Counted from the stretch's first letter, positions 1-9,953 are shown. The stretch is 64,000 nt of DNA from Planktosalinus sp963977065 (GCA_963977065.1 CAXBNF010000001.1:430522-494521); one strand, 5' to 3'. Numbers and translations are program-made. Notes: generated from the sequence alone by a model not told the origin.

Positions 1-95
1 GAAATTTGATTTTAATGGGTGTTAATATTTTGGAAGTTTATACTACAAAAGGTATATTAGCATTCCTTAACAAATTCTTAATTAAAACTTAAAAA

Positions 96-2360
96 ATGAA
101 AAAAACACTATTGTACATGTTTTTGTGCTTTACGATTGTGGTTTCAGCTCAAGTTACCAATGAGGGTACACCTGAAAGTTGGAAATTAAACAATGCAAAA
201 AACATAGAGAGTATTAAAATGCCTTCTTTTGATTTAAAGGCTTTACAAGCCGAAGATGCTATTTATGATCGTCAGGGTGACAGACCTTGGCGTTTTGGTA
301 AAGAGTTTTTAGTAAATCATTCACTTCAAAACGCAGGTGAGTGGACAACTCTAGCTAACGGTGATCGAATCTGGAGAATCAGATATCAATCTGAAGGTGC
401 TATAACAATGAATTTTCTATTTGAGGACTTTTATTTGCCAAAAGGCGCAAAAGTTTACTTGTACAACAATGACCGTTCAGATCTTTTAGGAGCTTATGAT
501 TACAACCAAAACAATGAAGCCCGCGTTCTTGGAACTTGGCTTGTTGATGGAGATGATGTTTGGATTGAATACTTTGAGCCAGCAAAAGAAGCCGGTAATG
601 GTAAACTTCAAATTGGAAGAGTGGTTCACGGATACCGAAGTCAAGCTCAATTTTCAAATAATAAAGGGTTAAATGATTCCGGGAACTGTAATCATGATGT
701 AGATTGCCCTATAGGTGAATTTGAAGATCTTAAAAATCATAATAAAAAAGGAGTTGTTCTTTTATTAAGTGGCAGCAGCGGTTTTTGCTCCGGGTCATTA
801 ATTAATAACACATCAAATGATGGTACACCTTATATCTTAACTGCAAACCACTGTTTCAGTAACCCTGCAAACTGGTCATTCAGATTCAATTGGATAAGCC
901 CCGACCCTGTATGCGCTTCTACTCAGAACAGTACAAACGGTCCCACAACCCAAACGATGAGCGGTGCAACTTTGAGGTCAAGAATAGGTCCATCAGACTT
1001 TTGTCTTGTTGAAATAAACAACCCTATTCCCGGTGGCTGGGATGTTGTTTGGAATGGCTGGGATAGAAGTGATGATATACCAGACAAAACCTGGGGAATC
1101 CATCACCCTGCCGGAGATATTATGAAGGTATGTGTTGACGAAAACCCTCCCGGAAAGTTAACTCAAAATGGAAACCAACCCGTTTGGAGAATATTTGACT
1201 GGGATTTGGGTGTAACTGAAGGGGGATCATCCGGATCTCCACTTTTTGACCCGCAGGGAAAAATCGTTGGACAATTATGGAGAGGAACTGCCGCTTGCGC
1301 AGGTACAAATGATAATGGTGGCTGGGATGAGTATGGACGATTTGGCCGTTCCTGGGCAGACGGTACTACACCTGCAACACGTTTGGAAGAGTGGCTTGAC
1401 CCTGATGGAACAGGATTGGTGACAATTGATGCATTTCCTCCACTTGAAGTGTTTTCTTACAATGCTGGAATCAGCATTACAAACGTAAACACATTGCTTT
1501 GTGATAATGTAATTGAACCCATTATCGTTATAAGAAATTTTGGCTCAGAAACACTCGTTTCTGCAGATGTTTCATATCAATTGGATGACAACGATCCGGT
1601 TTTAATTGAATGGACAGGTAGTCTAGAAACAGGAGATTTGGAGGAAATTATACTTGATCCTATAACTGTTTCACAAGCCGGAACACTAGTGGCAACCATC
1701 GAAAACCCTAACGGACAACCAGATGAGTTCCCGGGCAACAATGAAGCAAATGCTAGCTTTGAAACACCAGACGTTTATGAAACTGCAGAAGTTTTCTTAA
1801 CACTATTACTAGATGATTGGCCCCAAGAAACTACTTGGGAATTTGTAAATTCTGCAGGCACTGTTCTTTACTCAGGAGGACCTTATGCAGGGCAACCCGG
1901 CGCTACAATTGAAGCCACTTTTTCAGTTTCTGATGAAGATTGTTACACATTTACCATTTTTGATTCATTTGGTGATGGTATTTGTTGTGGTTTTGGTAAT
2001 GGAAACTATTCTTTGGAAACATCAGATGGCACTATTATAGTTGAAGGTGGTGACTTTGGAGGTGAAGAGGCAACAACATTTAGCAACTTTAATGTGTTAA
2101 GCCTTAATGATAATTCACTAGGCTCTGAACTTGTTCTATATCCAAACCCATCAACCGGAATTGTCAATATCTCTAATGTAAAGGGAGCTAACTTAAATTA
2201 TGAAGTTTACAATGTTTTAGGTCAGGTAATTTCTAAGGGTAACAATCAAAATCCTTTATTCTCTCTGGATTTATCAAACGCAAACACAGGATTGTACTTT
2301 GTTAAATTTGTAGATGCAGAATCAAACAGAACGACAACTAAAAAATTAATCCTTAAATAA
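96..2360 (+). CDS. Secreted trypsin-like serine protease with T9SS sorting tail
   Basis: 754-aa exported protease resembling lysyl endopeptidase-type trypsin-fold enzymes. An N-terminal signal peptide ends near VVSAQ. A long propeptide-like region precedes the protease domain. The probable catalytic triad is H252 (in TANHC), D301 (in SDFCL) and S379 (in GGSSGSP). After the protease come a CARDB-like beta domain (about residues 455-560) and a further beta-rich segment. The C-terminus (about 680-754) has the type A sorting signature LYPNPSTG and ends in KKLILK, so type IX secretion to the surface or medium is expected. Substrate specificity cannot be read from sequence. It stands alone, convergent with the next gene, with a shared terminator between them. 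Confidence 0.88.
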   Translation: MKKTLLYMFLCFTIVVSAQVTNEGTPESWKLNNAKNIESIKMPSFDLKALQAEDAIYDRQGDRPWRFGKEFLVNHSLQNAGEWTTLANGDRIWRIRYQSEGAITMNFLFEDFYLPKGAKVYLYNNDRSDLLGAYDYNQNNEARVLGTWLVDGDDVWIEYFEPAKEAGNGKLQIGRVVHGYRSQAQFSNNKGLNDSGNCNHDVDCPIGEFEDLKNHNKKGVVLLLSGSSGFCSGSLINNTSNDGTPYILTANHCFSNPANWSFRFNWISPDPVCASTQNSTNGPTTQTMSGATLRSRIGPSDFCLVEINNPIPGGWDVVWNGWDRSDDIPDKTWGIHHPAGDIMKVCVDENPPGKLTQNGNQPVWRIFDWDLGVTEGGSSGSPLFDPQGKIVGQLWRGTAACAGTNDNGGWDEYGRFGRSWADGTTPATRLEEWLDPDGTGLVTIDAFPPLEVFSYNAGISITNVNTLLCDNVIEPIIVIRNFGSETLVSADVSYQLDDNDPVLIEWTGSLETGDLEEIILDPITVSQAGTLVATIENPNGQPDEFPGNNEANASFETPDVYETAEVFLTLLLDDWPQETTWEFVNSAGTVLYSGGPYAGQPGATIEATFSVSDEDCYTFTIFDSFGDGICCGFGNGNYSLETSDGTIIVEGGDFGGEEATTFSNFNVLSLNDNSLGSELVLYPNPSTGIVNISNVKGANLNYEVYNVLGQVISKGNNQNPLFSLDLSNANTGLYFVKFVDAESNRTTTKKLILK

Positions 2361-2381
2361 TTTTTAGCAAATAGTCTATTT

Positions 2382-2410
2382 AAAGGTCTCACTTTTGTGA
2401 GGCCTTTTTT
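2382..2410. terminator. Terminator between convergent genes
   Basis: AAAGGTCTCAC (2382-2392) pairs with GTGAGGCCTTT (2397-2407), an 11-bp stem with one T-G wobble around a TTTT loop, followed by a T run. It lies 21 bp after the protease stop and just before the stop of the opposing gene. Confidence 0.8.
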
Positions 2411-2412
2411 AA

Positions 2413-5400
2413 TTAAAAATAAGCCTTTAGCTGAACCGTTCCTGTGTGAATGGTGTTTGAGTTTTCACTCTTTCGGCCAAAATAAGATAAATTAGCATCA
2501 AGATATTTTGTGATACTGCGTTGAAATAACAAACTCCAGGTGAAATTTTTATCAGGCTGTAAGCCTTCCAGCATTTGAAAAGCAACCGGTGAAAAAGCAC
2601 TTCCGGTAAAATTGTTTGAAATAAAATTAAATTCTCCGTTGATTGAATACTTTTCAGCATTATTGAAAGCAAATTGAACACCCATTTGTTGTTGCTTCAA
2701 AAGCTCTCTTTCTCCCAAAAGATTTTCTTTATTTGCATATTGATACAGGAGGGAGAACTGAGCATTTTCAGAAAATAGATAAGATAGTTTGGGAGCAATA
2801 TCATAACTTTCAATCGTAAAATTGCGTTGTTCAAAGTTCTCTGAAGTTGTTTTGTTTTCCGTCAGCTGTGTTTTGAAATTTGCCAGCCAGCTGGCACCAA
2901 ATTTGTGTGTAAAATTCAATTGATGCCCTGTTAATGCATTTTTTTGTAAGCCCACTGAAAGCAAGTTTTCAGACCGGGAATCAGTAAAAGTATAACTTGT
3001 GGTATAATGTTGCCTCCCTCTATTGAAAAATAGAATATTTCTAAAATTTAATGCCAAACCGAGTTGGTTTTCCTCATCCGTTACAAACGGATTGATGTCA
3101 AAACTACTTCCTGCCCTTCTTGTTTTTCTGTCAATTAAATAAGATGTTTGACTATAAAACTTTGATAGGACTTTTTTAGTCCTTTCATTTTCTGTGAAAA
3201 ATCCGGGGTTAATGGTGAGTACTTGCCCCAACTTGTTTTGATGAATTTTGACAAAAACCTGATTGGGTAATAATACTCTTATAAATTTTGCTTCATCAGG
3301 AAATTGTGCGATTTCAAATTCTTCCAGTTCTTGTATTCCGTTACCGTTATAATCAATCCAAATGTGGGTTCCCTGCCCAGGTTCAACCTCCACAAAAGTA
3401 AACTCTTGTTGTGGCAAAACCCCGCTGTTTGTTTCATAAGTAGTGTTCCACTGGATGGCTCCATTTAAAAAACGTTGGTTGTATAATAAACGACTGTTTA
3501 AAGATTGCTCATCATCGCGATCACCAAATTCATCTCTTAGCACCCTATAATTGGTAAAAAGGGAAAGTTGAGTGTTATCAGACTGAAGCAATTGTGATTT
3601 TAAATAGAATGTATTGGATTGGCTCACCCGTTGCAAATTAGATTCCCTAAGGCTGTCATTCACACGATTTCTAAAGCCCAATTCAACAAAAACAGCGGTG
3701 CTGTCCCCCACACCCACAAAGGTTTCATAAGCAATAAATCGTTGGCTAATGGGCGTTAAACTGTCATTTGCAATAACCCGTTGTTGGTTATCTTCTAAAG
3801 CTATTTTTGCACCCACCCAAGCCTTATTAAAACCATAAATGCTGCGCGCATTTAGTCTTAAAAAATCAGCTTCTTGTAAGTTGCTTGAATTGTTCAAAAT
3901 ACTTCCGTTTGCAAAAGTTTGTAAGTTTCCAAAACGCATCGCCCCATTCAAAACGTGACGACTACCACTGAAATCTTCAGAAAAATCAAGTTTTTGAAAT
4001 TCATAATTGACAACCCCAAGTTTAGCATCTGCTAACTGCAATCCGGTTTCAATATAACTTTGATTTCCCTGTGGATTATCAAGACTCCAGTCACGATTAA
4101 ATTCAATGTTATAAAGTCGCTCAATGGTATTAAAATCTGCGTCAATATAATCAGCATTCATGTAACCGTCTAGCTGTAGCCCTTCCTCCTTTTGAATAAT
4201 TTTTTGTTTGGCTTGAATTCTTGCAGCAAATCCGGTGTTGTCTTCGTTGTCAAGATTGGAAAATAAATTCAAGTCTTGTTTGCTTGCAGCGAGTTCAAAC
4301 CCAACACTTGTTTTTTCAGTGGGGCGAAAGGTACCATTCACGCCTCCCACTTGTATTTGAGTGGGCGCAAAAAGCCTGATGACAGGTTCATAATTTCCTT
4401 GCGGAACTCCATTTATCGGAGGCACAAATTCAAAAATCCGGCTGATTGCTGTGTTGTCTGAAATAACATAATTACCCTGATTTTCTCCAATGAGGGTAAA
4501 ACGAACCTGAAACAATTCATCTTCGGGATTGTTTGAAAAAACAAAAATCTCTTCTCCATCAAAAAACTCTTTTCGATATAAAATTTTATTGTCTGAAAAT
4601 GAATCCGGCACGGCTGAAGGGGCAACCATTTGAGAAGTATCGTCACCTGCATCCTTTAAAACCTGAACCTGTTCCGGGCTTAAGTTTTGCTGTAAGGGCT
4701 GGTTTTTTGCATCACTTTCAATGTACCCATAAGCACCAATATCCAGTTTTTCTGAAGTATAATTTCCGCCACCATAACCAATAAAACGGGTGTAATTTCT
4801 GTCTGAATATTGATACTCCACAGTAATGCGCATATCTGAAGTTATTGGAAAAGTCGAGTTAAATCGAACCTCGCCGGCATTGTAATCAATCACATAATCA
4901 CGGTTTTCACCACGTTGCAATAATAGTCCATTGATAAAAACCCGCTCACTCCCTGAAATGATGAGAATAAAAAGCTCGCCATTGGGTCCCACCAATTTAT
5001 AGGGTCCTTGATTTCCTTCCTGTCCCACAAACTCACTGCGTGCAAAAACGCCACGCACCACACCTCCTGAAACAAACATTGATGTTTCAGACTCATCAGA
5101 CTTTATGGTTCCTCCCAAAGAAATTCCCTGAATCTTTTTTTGAAATCTACCAAAGTAACTTTGCTCATTCACTAAGTCAATATCTCCTGCTCTTATGGTC
5201 CAGTTGTCACTAAAAAGCTCGATAAAAATCTGGTCAAATTCGTTTAAATTTTGAGAATACCCACCTTCTTGAGCGGGTATATTTGCATCCTGAATGGAGG
5301 CTCTTATTCCCACTTTTTCACTAATTCTACCGGTTATTTGAAGGTCAAGTTCTGAGTTGACAACGGCGTTCTGGTTATTGCCAATGGTGATTCCCCTTGA

Positions 5401-5829
5401 AATGCTTCCGCTGGTGTTTAAACCATCAAAGGGAACAAATGTGTTTTCGCGTGTGGATTGTTGAAGTGAGTAAAGCCGGTCCATTGCGCCGGTGCTTTCA
5501 GAAATAATGCGTGTATCGAGCAGCGAATATTTTTTGGTTAAAAAAGTTGGGTATTTTAAGTAGTTGATGGTGAGACTGTCCAGACTGTTTTGAAGCTCTT
5601 CAGAGAGGTATAAAATCCCTTTTTCGAAGTTTACGCTATAAGCTGCAATATCAATAGGATTATTTTTTTTATCCAGAAGGGCAAATCGCGCCGGATTGAT
5701 ACTCACAGAATCAATCACAATTGTATCTTTAACTGCTACTTTTACCGAGCGGTAATTGCTCTGGACTTCCTGCGAAAACGCAAAAAGAACTGAAAAACAA
5801 AGTATGATTAAAAAGATACTTCTCATCAA
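2413..5829 (-). CDS. Large outer-membrane beta-barrel-like protein, function unknown
   Basis: 1138 aa with a cleavable signal peptide (ends near FAFSQ). The N-terminal ~130 residues form a soluble domain. The remainder has alternating short beta-strand patterns and many N/Q/D-rich turns and ends in an aromatic residue (QLKAYF), as in outer-membrane barrels. Residues near 135-235 (ISRGITIGNNQN, then GRISEKVGIRASIQD) look like a surface-exposed translocon or receptor-type module, but I do not recognise a named family. There is no TonB plug or T9SS sorting tail. It is transcribed alone on the minus strand. A type IX-associated or adhesin-like role is possible but unsupported. Confidence 0.75.
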   Translation of the reverse strand: MMRSIFLIILCFSVLFAFSQEVQSNYRSVKVAVKDTIVIDSVSINPARFALLDKKNNPIDIAAYSVNFEKGILYLSEELQNSLDSLTINYLKYPTFLTKKYSLLDTRIISESTGAMDRLYSLQQSTRENTFVPFDGLNTSGSISRGITIGNNQNAVVNSELDLQITGRISEKVGIRASIQDANIPAQEGGYSQNLNEFDQIFIELFSDNWTIRAGDIDLVNEQSYFGRFQKKIQGISLGGTIKSDESETSMFVSGGVVRGVFARSEFVGQEGNQGPYKLVGPNGELFILIISGSERVFINGLLLQRGENRDYVIDYNAGEVRFNSTFPITSDMRITVEYQYSDRNYTRFIGYGGGNYTSEKLDIGAYGYIESDAKNQPLQQNLSPEQVQVLKDAGDDTSQMVAPSAVPDSFSDNKILYRKEFFDGEEIFVFSNNPEDELFQVRFTLIGENQGNYVISDNTAISRIFEFVPPINGVPQGNYEPVIRLFAPTQIQVGGVNGTFRPTEKTSVGFELAASKQDLNLFSNLDNEDNTGFAARIQAKQKIIQKEEGLQLDGYMNADYIDADFNTIERLYNIEFNRDWSLDNPQGNQSYIETGLQLADAKLGVVNYEFQKLDFSEDFSGSRHVLNGAMRFGNLQTFANGSILNNSSNLQEADFLRLNARSIYGFNKAWVGAKIALEDNQQRVIANDSLTPISQRFIAYETFVGVGDSTAVFVELGFRNRVNDSLRESNLQRVSQSNTFYLKSQLLQSDNTQLSLFTNYRVLRDEFGDRDDEQSLNSRLLYNQRFLNGAIQWNTTYETNSGVLPQQEFTFVEVEPGQGTHIWIDYNGNGIQELEEFEIAQFPDEAKFIRVLLPNQVFVKIHQNKLGQVLTINPGFFTENERTKKVLSKFYSQTSYLIDRKTRRAGSSFDINPFVTDEENQLGLALNFRNILFFNRGRQHYTTSYTFTDSRSENLLSVGLQKNALTGHQLNFTHKFGASWLANFKTQLTENKTTSENFEQRNFTIESYDIAPKLSYLFSENAQFSLLYQYANKENLLGERELLKQQQMGVQFAFNNAEKYSINGEFNFISNNFTGSAFSPVAFQMLEGLQPDKNFTWSLLFQRSITKYLDANLSYFGRKSENSNTIHTGTVQLKAYF

Positions 5830-5899
5830 CTACTTAAACTTAATCACAAGGTATTTATTTTATTGATAAATGTATAGAAATCTTTGTTGGCATCTATTG

Positions 5900-5928
5900 T
5901 TGAAAGTGGTTTAGAATAATTATTTTAG
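5900..5928 (+). promoter_or_regulatory. Candidate promoter of exonuclease III gene
   Basis: A TTG (5900-5902) is followed after 18 bp by TATTTTAG (5921-5928), close to the Bacteroidota pattern TTTG-N19-TAnnTTTG with one mismatch. It lies 71 bp upstream of the gene start. Confidence 0.45.
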
Positions 5929-5960
5929 CACAAACATTAATTAGGAATTTAAATCACGGG

Positions 5961-5992
5961 ATTCCTCCCCAAGAAAACTTGGGGACGGGAAT
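5961..5992. repeat. Palindromic intergenic element in xth leader
   Basis: TCCCCAAG (5966-5973) and CTTGGGGA (5978-5985) form a perfect 8-bp stem with an AAAA loop. The stem is extended by ATTCC/GGAAT (5961-5965 and 5988-5992) with a short bulge. The hairpin ends 7 bp before the preferred start codon of exonuclease III. Confidence 0.6.
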
Positions 5993-5999
5993 ATGGGAA

Positions 6000-6773
6000 A
6001 TGAAAATAGTATCATACAACGTCAACGGAATTAGAGCAGCAATCAATAAAGGGTTTTTAGATTGGTTAAATCTTGCTGATCCAGATGTTATCTGTCTTCA
6101 GGAAATAAAAGCAACGGAGTCTCAACTTGAGCTGGCGATGTTTGCTGATGCCGGTTATGAATTTAATTACTGGTTTTCAGCACAAAAAAAGGGTTATAGT
6201 GGGGTAGCCATTCTTTCAAAAACCAAGCCCAATCACGTAGAATTTGGAACCGGTATTGACTCTATGGATTTTGAGGGAAGAAATATCAGGGCAGATTTTG
6301 ACGACTTTTCTGTTATGAGTATGTATTTGCCCAGCGGGACCAATGATGCCCGTCTGGGTTTTAAATTTAATTATATGGACGATTTTCTGGAGTATTCAAA
6401 AGACCTTAGAAAAGAAATTCCAAACTTGATAGTTTCCGGTGATTACAATATTTGTCATAAACCGATTGATATTCACGACCCCATTAGAAATGCTAAAGTA
6501 TCGGGTTTTTTACCTGAAGAACGCGAGTGGTTAAGCCGTTTTATTGACAGCGGTTTTGTTGACTCATTTAGGGAGTTTAATCAGGAGCCAGACAATTACA
6601 CCTGGTGGAGTTATCGTGCCAATGCTCGAAATAACAACAAAGGATGGCGCATAGATTATCACATGGTTTCAGAGCCTCTACAAGAAAAGTTGAAACGTGC
6701 CGTTATATTACCTGAAGCAAAGCACAGCGACCACTGTCCGTTGCTTGTTGAAGTAGACACCAAAAAACTGTAA
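6000..6773 (+). CDS. xth: Exodeoxyribonuclease III
   Basis: 257-aa member of the exonuclease III/AP endonuclease branch of the endonuclease-exonuclease-phosphatase fold; it cleaves DNA at abasic sites and degrades 3' ends. Family motifs seen in order are VSYNVNGIRAA, CLQEIKA (metal-binding Glu), GDYNICH, WRIDYHMVS and the C-terminal SDHCPL (catalytic Asp-His). The start at 6000 (MKIVSYN) is chosen because the family begins there; the upstream in-frame ATG at 5979 would add seven residues encoded within a hairpin. It is followed 11 bp later by an OmpA-family gene, so the two may be co-transcribed. Confidence 0.93.
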   Translation: MKIVSYNVNGIRAAINKGFLDWLNLADPDVICLQEIKATESQLELAMFADAGYEFNYWFSAQKKGYSGVAILSKTKPNHVEFGTGIDSMDFEGRNIRADFDDFSVMSMYLPSGTNDARLGFKFNYMDDFLEYSKDLRKEIPNLIVSGDYNICHKPIDIHDPIRNAKVSGFLPEEREWLSRFIDSGFVDSFREFNQEPDNYTWWSYRANARNNNKGWRIDYHMVSEPLQEKLKRAVILPEAKHSDHCPLLVEVDTKKL

Positions 6774-6784
6774 ACCTCTTTAAA

Positions 6785-7738
6785 ATGATAAAATCCATTT
6801 TTACATTTGGCCTAATAACACTAATGTTCACCTCCTGTGTTTCTTCAAAAGTTTTTGAAGACCTCAAGGCAGAGTATGACGCTCTTAAAGCAGAGAACGC
6901 TGCTTTAATGGCACAACTTGATAACCGCTCCGGAAACACAGACCAGTATGCACTTCAAAACCTGAGAAGAGATTTTGAGCGCCTTCAGGCAGAACGTGAC
7001 CAACTTGCCCTGGATTATGCAGCGACGCAAAACCAATTAAATCGTCTCCAGGATTCTTATAATGCACTGGAAGCAAACAGCTCAGAAAATCTAACTTCAA
7101 ACTTAGCATTAAACCGGGATCTTCTTGCACAACTGGAAGAAAAGGAAAAGGCATTGGCAAAAGAACAAGCACGACTCGAGCAACTGCAAAGAGACCTTGT
7201 CGCTCGCTCACAAAGAGTGGATGAGTTGGAAGGTATTATCGCTGCAAAAGAAGTCCAAATGAACAATTTAAGAGATGCCATTTCTGCGGCACTTACTAAT
7301 TTTGAAGGCAAAGGTCTCACCGTAGAAATGCGAGACGGTAAAGTATATGTCTCAATGGAAAATAAGCTCCTTTTTGAAAGTGGTAGTTGGGCAGTAAATA
7401 GCAATGGTCGTCAAGCAGTGGTTCAACTGGGGAGAGTACTGGCACAAAATACAGAAATTGCAGTATTGATTGAAGGTCATACAGACAATGTGCCTTATGG
7501 CGGAAGTGGTCCTTTAAATGACAACTGGGATCTATCTACAAAAAGAGCCACCTCCATTGTTTCGATTTTGACTGAAAATTCCGGAATTCCAAAAGACAAC
7601 CTCACTGCTGCGGGTAGGGGAGAGTTTGCACCTATAGCACCCAATACAACTCCTGAAGGTCGGGCTAAAAACCGAAGAATAGAAGTCATACTCACTCCAA
7701 AACTTGATGAAATTAGTAAGTTGTTGAATGAAATTTAA
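6785..7738 (+). CDS. OmpA-family lipoprotein with coiled coil
   Basis: 317-aa predicted lipoprotein (lipobox Cys near residue 18, in MFTSC). Residues about 25-160 form a long charged coiled coil rich in Leu, Glu, Lys and Gln. The C-terminal OmpA/MotB peptidoglycan-binding domain (about 185-310) includes ALLIEGHTDN-like and STKRATSIVSIL segments and the N-R-R-I-E-V signature (KNRRIEVIL). It probably tethers the outer membrane to peptidoglycan. The 11-bp gap to exonuclease III suggests a shared transcript, though a functional link is not apparent. Confidence 0.88.
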   Translation: MIKSIFTFGLITLMFTSCVSSKVFEDLKAEYDALKAENAALMAQLDNRSGNTDQYALQNLRRDFERLQAERDQLALDYAATQNQLNRLQDSYNALEANSSENLTSNLALNRDLLAQLEEKEKALAKEQARLEQLQRDLVARSQRVDELEGIIAAKEVQMNNLRDAISAALTNFEGKGLTVEMRDGKVYVSMENKLLFESGSWAVNSNGRQAVVQLGRVLAQNTEIAVLIEGHTDNVPYGGSGPLNDNWDLSTKRATSIVSILTENSGIPKDNLTAAGRGEFAPIAPNTTPEGRAKNRRIEVILTPKLDEISKLLNEI

Positions 7739-7740
7739 AT

Positions 7741-7802
7741 CCTCCCGCTTAAGCTCTAAAACTATTTTAGCGTCTGCGGCCAAACCCCTCTTAGGGAGGG
7801 GA
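7741..7802. repeat. Inverted-repeat intergenic sequence
   Basis: CCTCCC at 7741-7746 is the reverse complement of GGGAGG at 7794-7799, and an inner CCCT...AGGG pairs as well. There is no T run, so it is a palindromic repeat rather than a clear terminator. Confidence 0.4.
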
Positions 7803-7813
7803 ATTTGATTAAT

Positions 7814-8848
7814 ATGAACTATAAAAACATACCCAATACAAATCTAAAAGTTAGCAAACTCTGTCTTGGAACAATGACCTTTGGCGAGCAAAATACTCAG
7901 GAAGAAGCCTTTGAGCAACTCGACTTTGCATTAGAAAATGGGATCAACTTTATTGATACAGCCGAAATGTATTCTGTTCCCGGAAGAAAAGAAACGCAAG
8001 GCAGCACAGAGACTATTATTGGCAATTGGTTTGCAAAAACCAGAAATCGTGATAAGGTCATTTTAGCTTCCAAAATTGCGGGTCCCAGCCGTACTTTTGA
8101 GCACATTCGTGAGCCTCTTGACTTTTCAAGAACATCATTGAATGATGCTATCAATAAAAGCCTCAAACGCCTTCAAACAGACTACATTGATTTATACCAA
8201 CTCCACTGGCCGGAGCGCAATACCAATTATTTTGGGCAACGCAATTACAATCACAATCCCAGTGAAAAATGGGAAGATAATTTTGCTGAAGTTCTCGAAA
8301 GTTTAGATTTTTTCGTTAAAGAAGGTAAGATTAGACACATTGGTGTTTCAAATGAAAGTCCTTTTGGAGTGATGCGTTTTGTTGAAGAAGCCCGAAAAGG
8401 AAAACGTAAAATAGCTTCAGTTCAAAACCCTTTCAGTCTGTTGAACCGTAAAGATGAAGTGGGTTTAACTGAAATTCTGATGCGGGAAAATATAGGGTAT
8501 TTGCCCTATTCACCTTTAGGATTTGGTCAACTCACCGGAAAATATTTAGAAGATTCGCCCAAAAATGCCAGGGTTACCTTGTTTCCAAACTACAACCGCT
8601 ACCACAAACCTAACGGGTTTGAAGCCACCAGAAGGTACAATACCTTGGCAAAACAAAACAATTTGTCATTAACACACCTGGCATTGGCTTTTATAAGACA
8701 TCAACCTTTTGTAACCAGCACCATTCTAGGCGCAACATCAATTTCGCAGCTCAAGGTGAACATAGAAAGTAAAGAGGTGGTCTTATCAAAAGAATTGCTC
8801 AGTGAAATCAATAAAATTCACGAAGAAATTCCCAATCCGGCACCGTAA
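7814..8848 (+). CDS. Aldo/keto reductase, Tas-like
   Basis: 344-aa NADPH-dependent (beta/alpha)8 oxidoreductase. It opens with the family sequence LKVSKLCLGTMTFGEQN. The tetrad residues are visible: Asp in NFIDTAEMY, the Tyr of that motif, Lys in ASKIAG, and His in LYQLHWPE. The extra loop around VPGRKETQGSTE and the RNTNYFGQR segment match the E. coli Tas-type subgroup. The ATG at 7814 is preferred to the TTG at 7805 because the family starts close to this point. The physiological substrate is unknown. Confidence 0.9.
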   Translation: MNYKNIPNTNLKVSKLCLGTMTFGEQNTQEEAFEQLDFALENGINFIDTAEMYSVPGRKETQGSTETIIGNWFAKTRNRDKVILASKIAGPSRTFEHIREPLDFSRTSLNDAINKSLKRLQTDYIDLYQLHWPERNTNYFGQRNYNHNPSEKWEDNFAEVLESLDFFVKEGKIRHIGVSNESPFGVMRFVEEARKGKRKIASVQNPFSLLNRKDEVGLTEILMRENIGYLPYSPLGFGQLTGKYLEDSPKNARVTLFPNYNRYHKPNGFEATRRYNTLAKQNNLSLTHLALAFIRHQPFVTSTILGATSISQLKVNIESKEVVLSKELLSEINKIHEEIPNPAP

Positions 8849-8853
8849 ATATG

Positions 8854-8922
8854 TTGTGAGTTTGTGAGAGGTGAGTTGAAAATGAAATCCACTCAGAAAC
8901 TCACAAACTCAAAGACTCACAA
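8854..8922. repeat. Inverted and direct GTGAGTTT repeats
   Basis: GAGTTTGTGAG (8858-8868) is the exact reverse complement of CTCACAAACTC (8900-8910), and TTGTGAG (8854-8860) of CTCACAA (8916-8922). It resembles the GAGTTTTT-type tandem repeat found at 29632-29680. Confidence 0.65.
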
Positions 8923-8931
8923 TCTAATGAT

Positions 8932-9936
8932 ATGGATTCATTAACTCAAATTGTTTTAGGGGCTGCTGTTGGAGAAGCGGTATTAGGAAAAAAAGTGGGC
9001 AATAAGGCGATGCTTTATGGCGCCATTGCGGGAACAATTCCGGATCTGGATGTTGTTGCAAATTATTTTACAGACACCATTACTGCCATTGAAATTCATC
9101 GTGGCTTTACACACTCTATTTTCTTTTCTGTGGTATTTGCACCGATTTTTGGGTGGCTTGTGTCAAAGATTGAAAAAAAATCAGGACTGAGTTGGAAAAA
9201 CTGGAGCTGGTTGTTTTTCTGGACATTGATTACACATCCCATACTCGACGGTTTTACAACCTGGGGAACCCAGTTTTTTTGGCCTTTTGAATACCGGGTA
9301 GCTTTTAAGAATATATTTGTGATCGACCCACTATATACGTTGCCTTTTTTATTCTTTCTTATTTTAACGATGTTTCAAAAGGGCACATCGCCAAAACGAA
9401 AAAAATACAATCGTTTAGGGCTCATCATTAGCAGTAGCTATTTAGCTCTGACACTGGTTTTGAAAGGAGTTACTTATATGAAATTCACCAATGCCCTTGA
9501 GCAGCAAAACATTGCATACAAACAAATTCAGAACAAACCCGGGCCTCTCACGACAATTTTTTGGGTGGCCAATGTAGAAACGGAAGATGCTTTTTTGATT
9601 GGTGATTATTCGTTTTTTGACAGTCAACCCATTGCATTTCATTCTTTTCCAAAAAATCATCATTTGTTGGGTGACTGGATTGAAAAACCAAATATCAAAC
9701 GATTGAAAAAGATTACTGAAAATGGATGGTTTACCATTTCAGAAAAAGAGGGCCATTTATTTTTTAACGATTTGCGTTTTGGTTTATTGAACAATGACCC
9801 ATTGAATCCGGAATTTACTTTTAGTTATCTTTTGATAGAAAAAGAGGGTATTATTTATGCTGAAGAAACTAAAAAAAACAGAGAAGATGCCCAAGAATTA
9901 TTGGGGGATTTGTGGGAAAGAATAAAGGGGAATTAA
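8932..9936 (+). CDS. Membrane-bound metal-dependent hydrolase (YdjM/DUF457 type)
   Basis: 334-aa inner-membrane protein. The N-terminus MDSLTQIVLGAAVGEAVLG, the GTIPDLD motif (residues ~40-46), HRGFTHS (metal-type His cluster, ~62-68) and the THPILDGFT motif are diagnostic of the YdjM/DUF457 family. Several transmembrane segments lie in the first ~185 residues, and a soluble C-terminal domain follows. The biochemical reaction is not established for this family. A strong bidirectional terminator follows. Confidence 0.85.
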   Translation: MDSLTQIVLGAAVGEAVLGKKVGNKAMLYGAIAGTIPDLDVVANYFTDTITAIEIHRGFTHSIFFSVVFAPIFGWLVSKIEKKSGLSWKNWSWLFFWTLITHPILDGFTTWGTQFFWPFEYRVAFKNIFVIDPLYTLPFLFFLILTMFQKGTSPKRKKYNRLGLIISSSYLALTLVLKGVTYMKFTNALEQQNIAYKQIQNKPGPLTTIFWVANVETEDAFLIGDYSFFDSQPIAFHSFPKNHHLLGDWIEKPNIKRLKKITENGWFTISEKEGHLFFNDLRFGLLNNDPLNPEFTFSYLLIEKEGIIYAEETKKNREDAQELLGDLWERIKGN

Positions 9937-9953
9937 AAATAAAAATAACAAAA

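Noticed and set aside
7057..7404. 115-aa minus-strand frame opposite the OmpA-family gene
   Set aside because: Ser/Arg/Ala-rich antisense reading of a coiled coil; no independent support.
8849..8931. Inverted repeat after the aldo/keto reductase as a terminator
   Set aside because: The arms are separated by 31 bp and no T run follows; it fits a dispersed repeat better.
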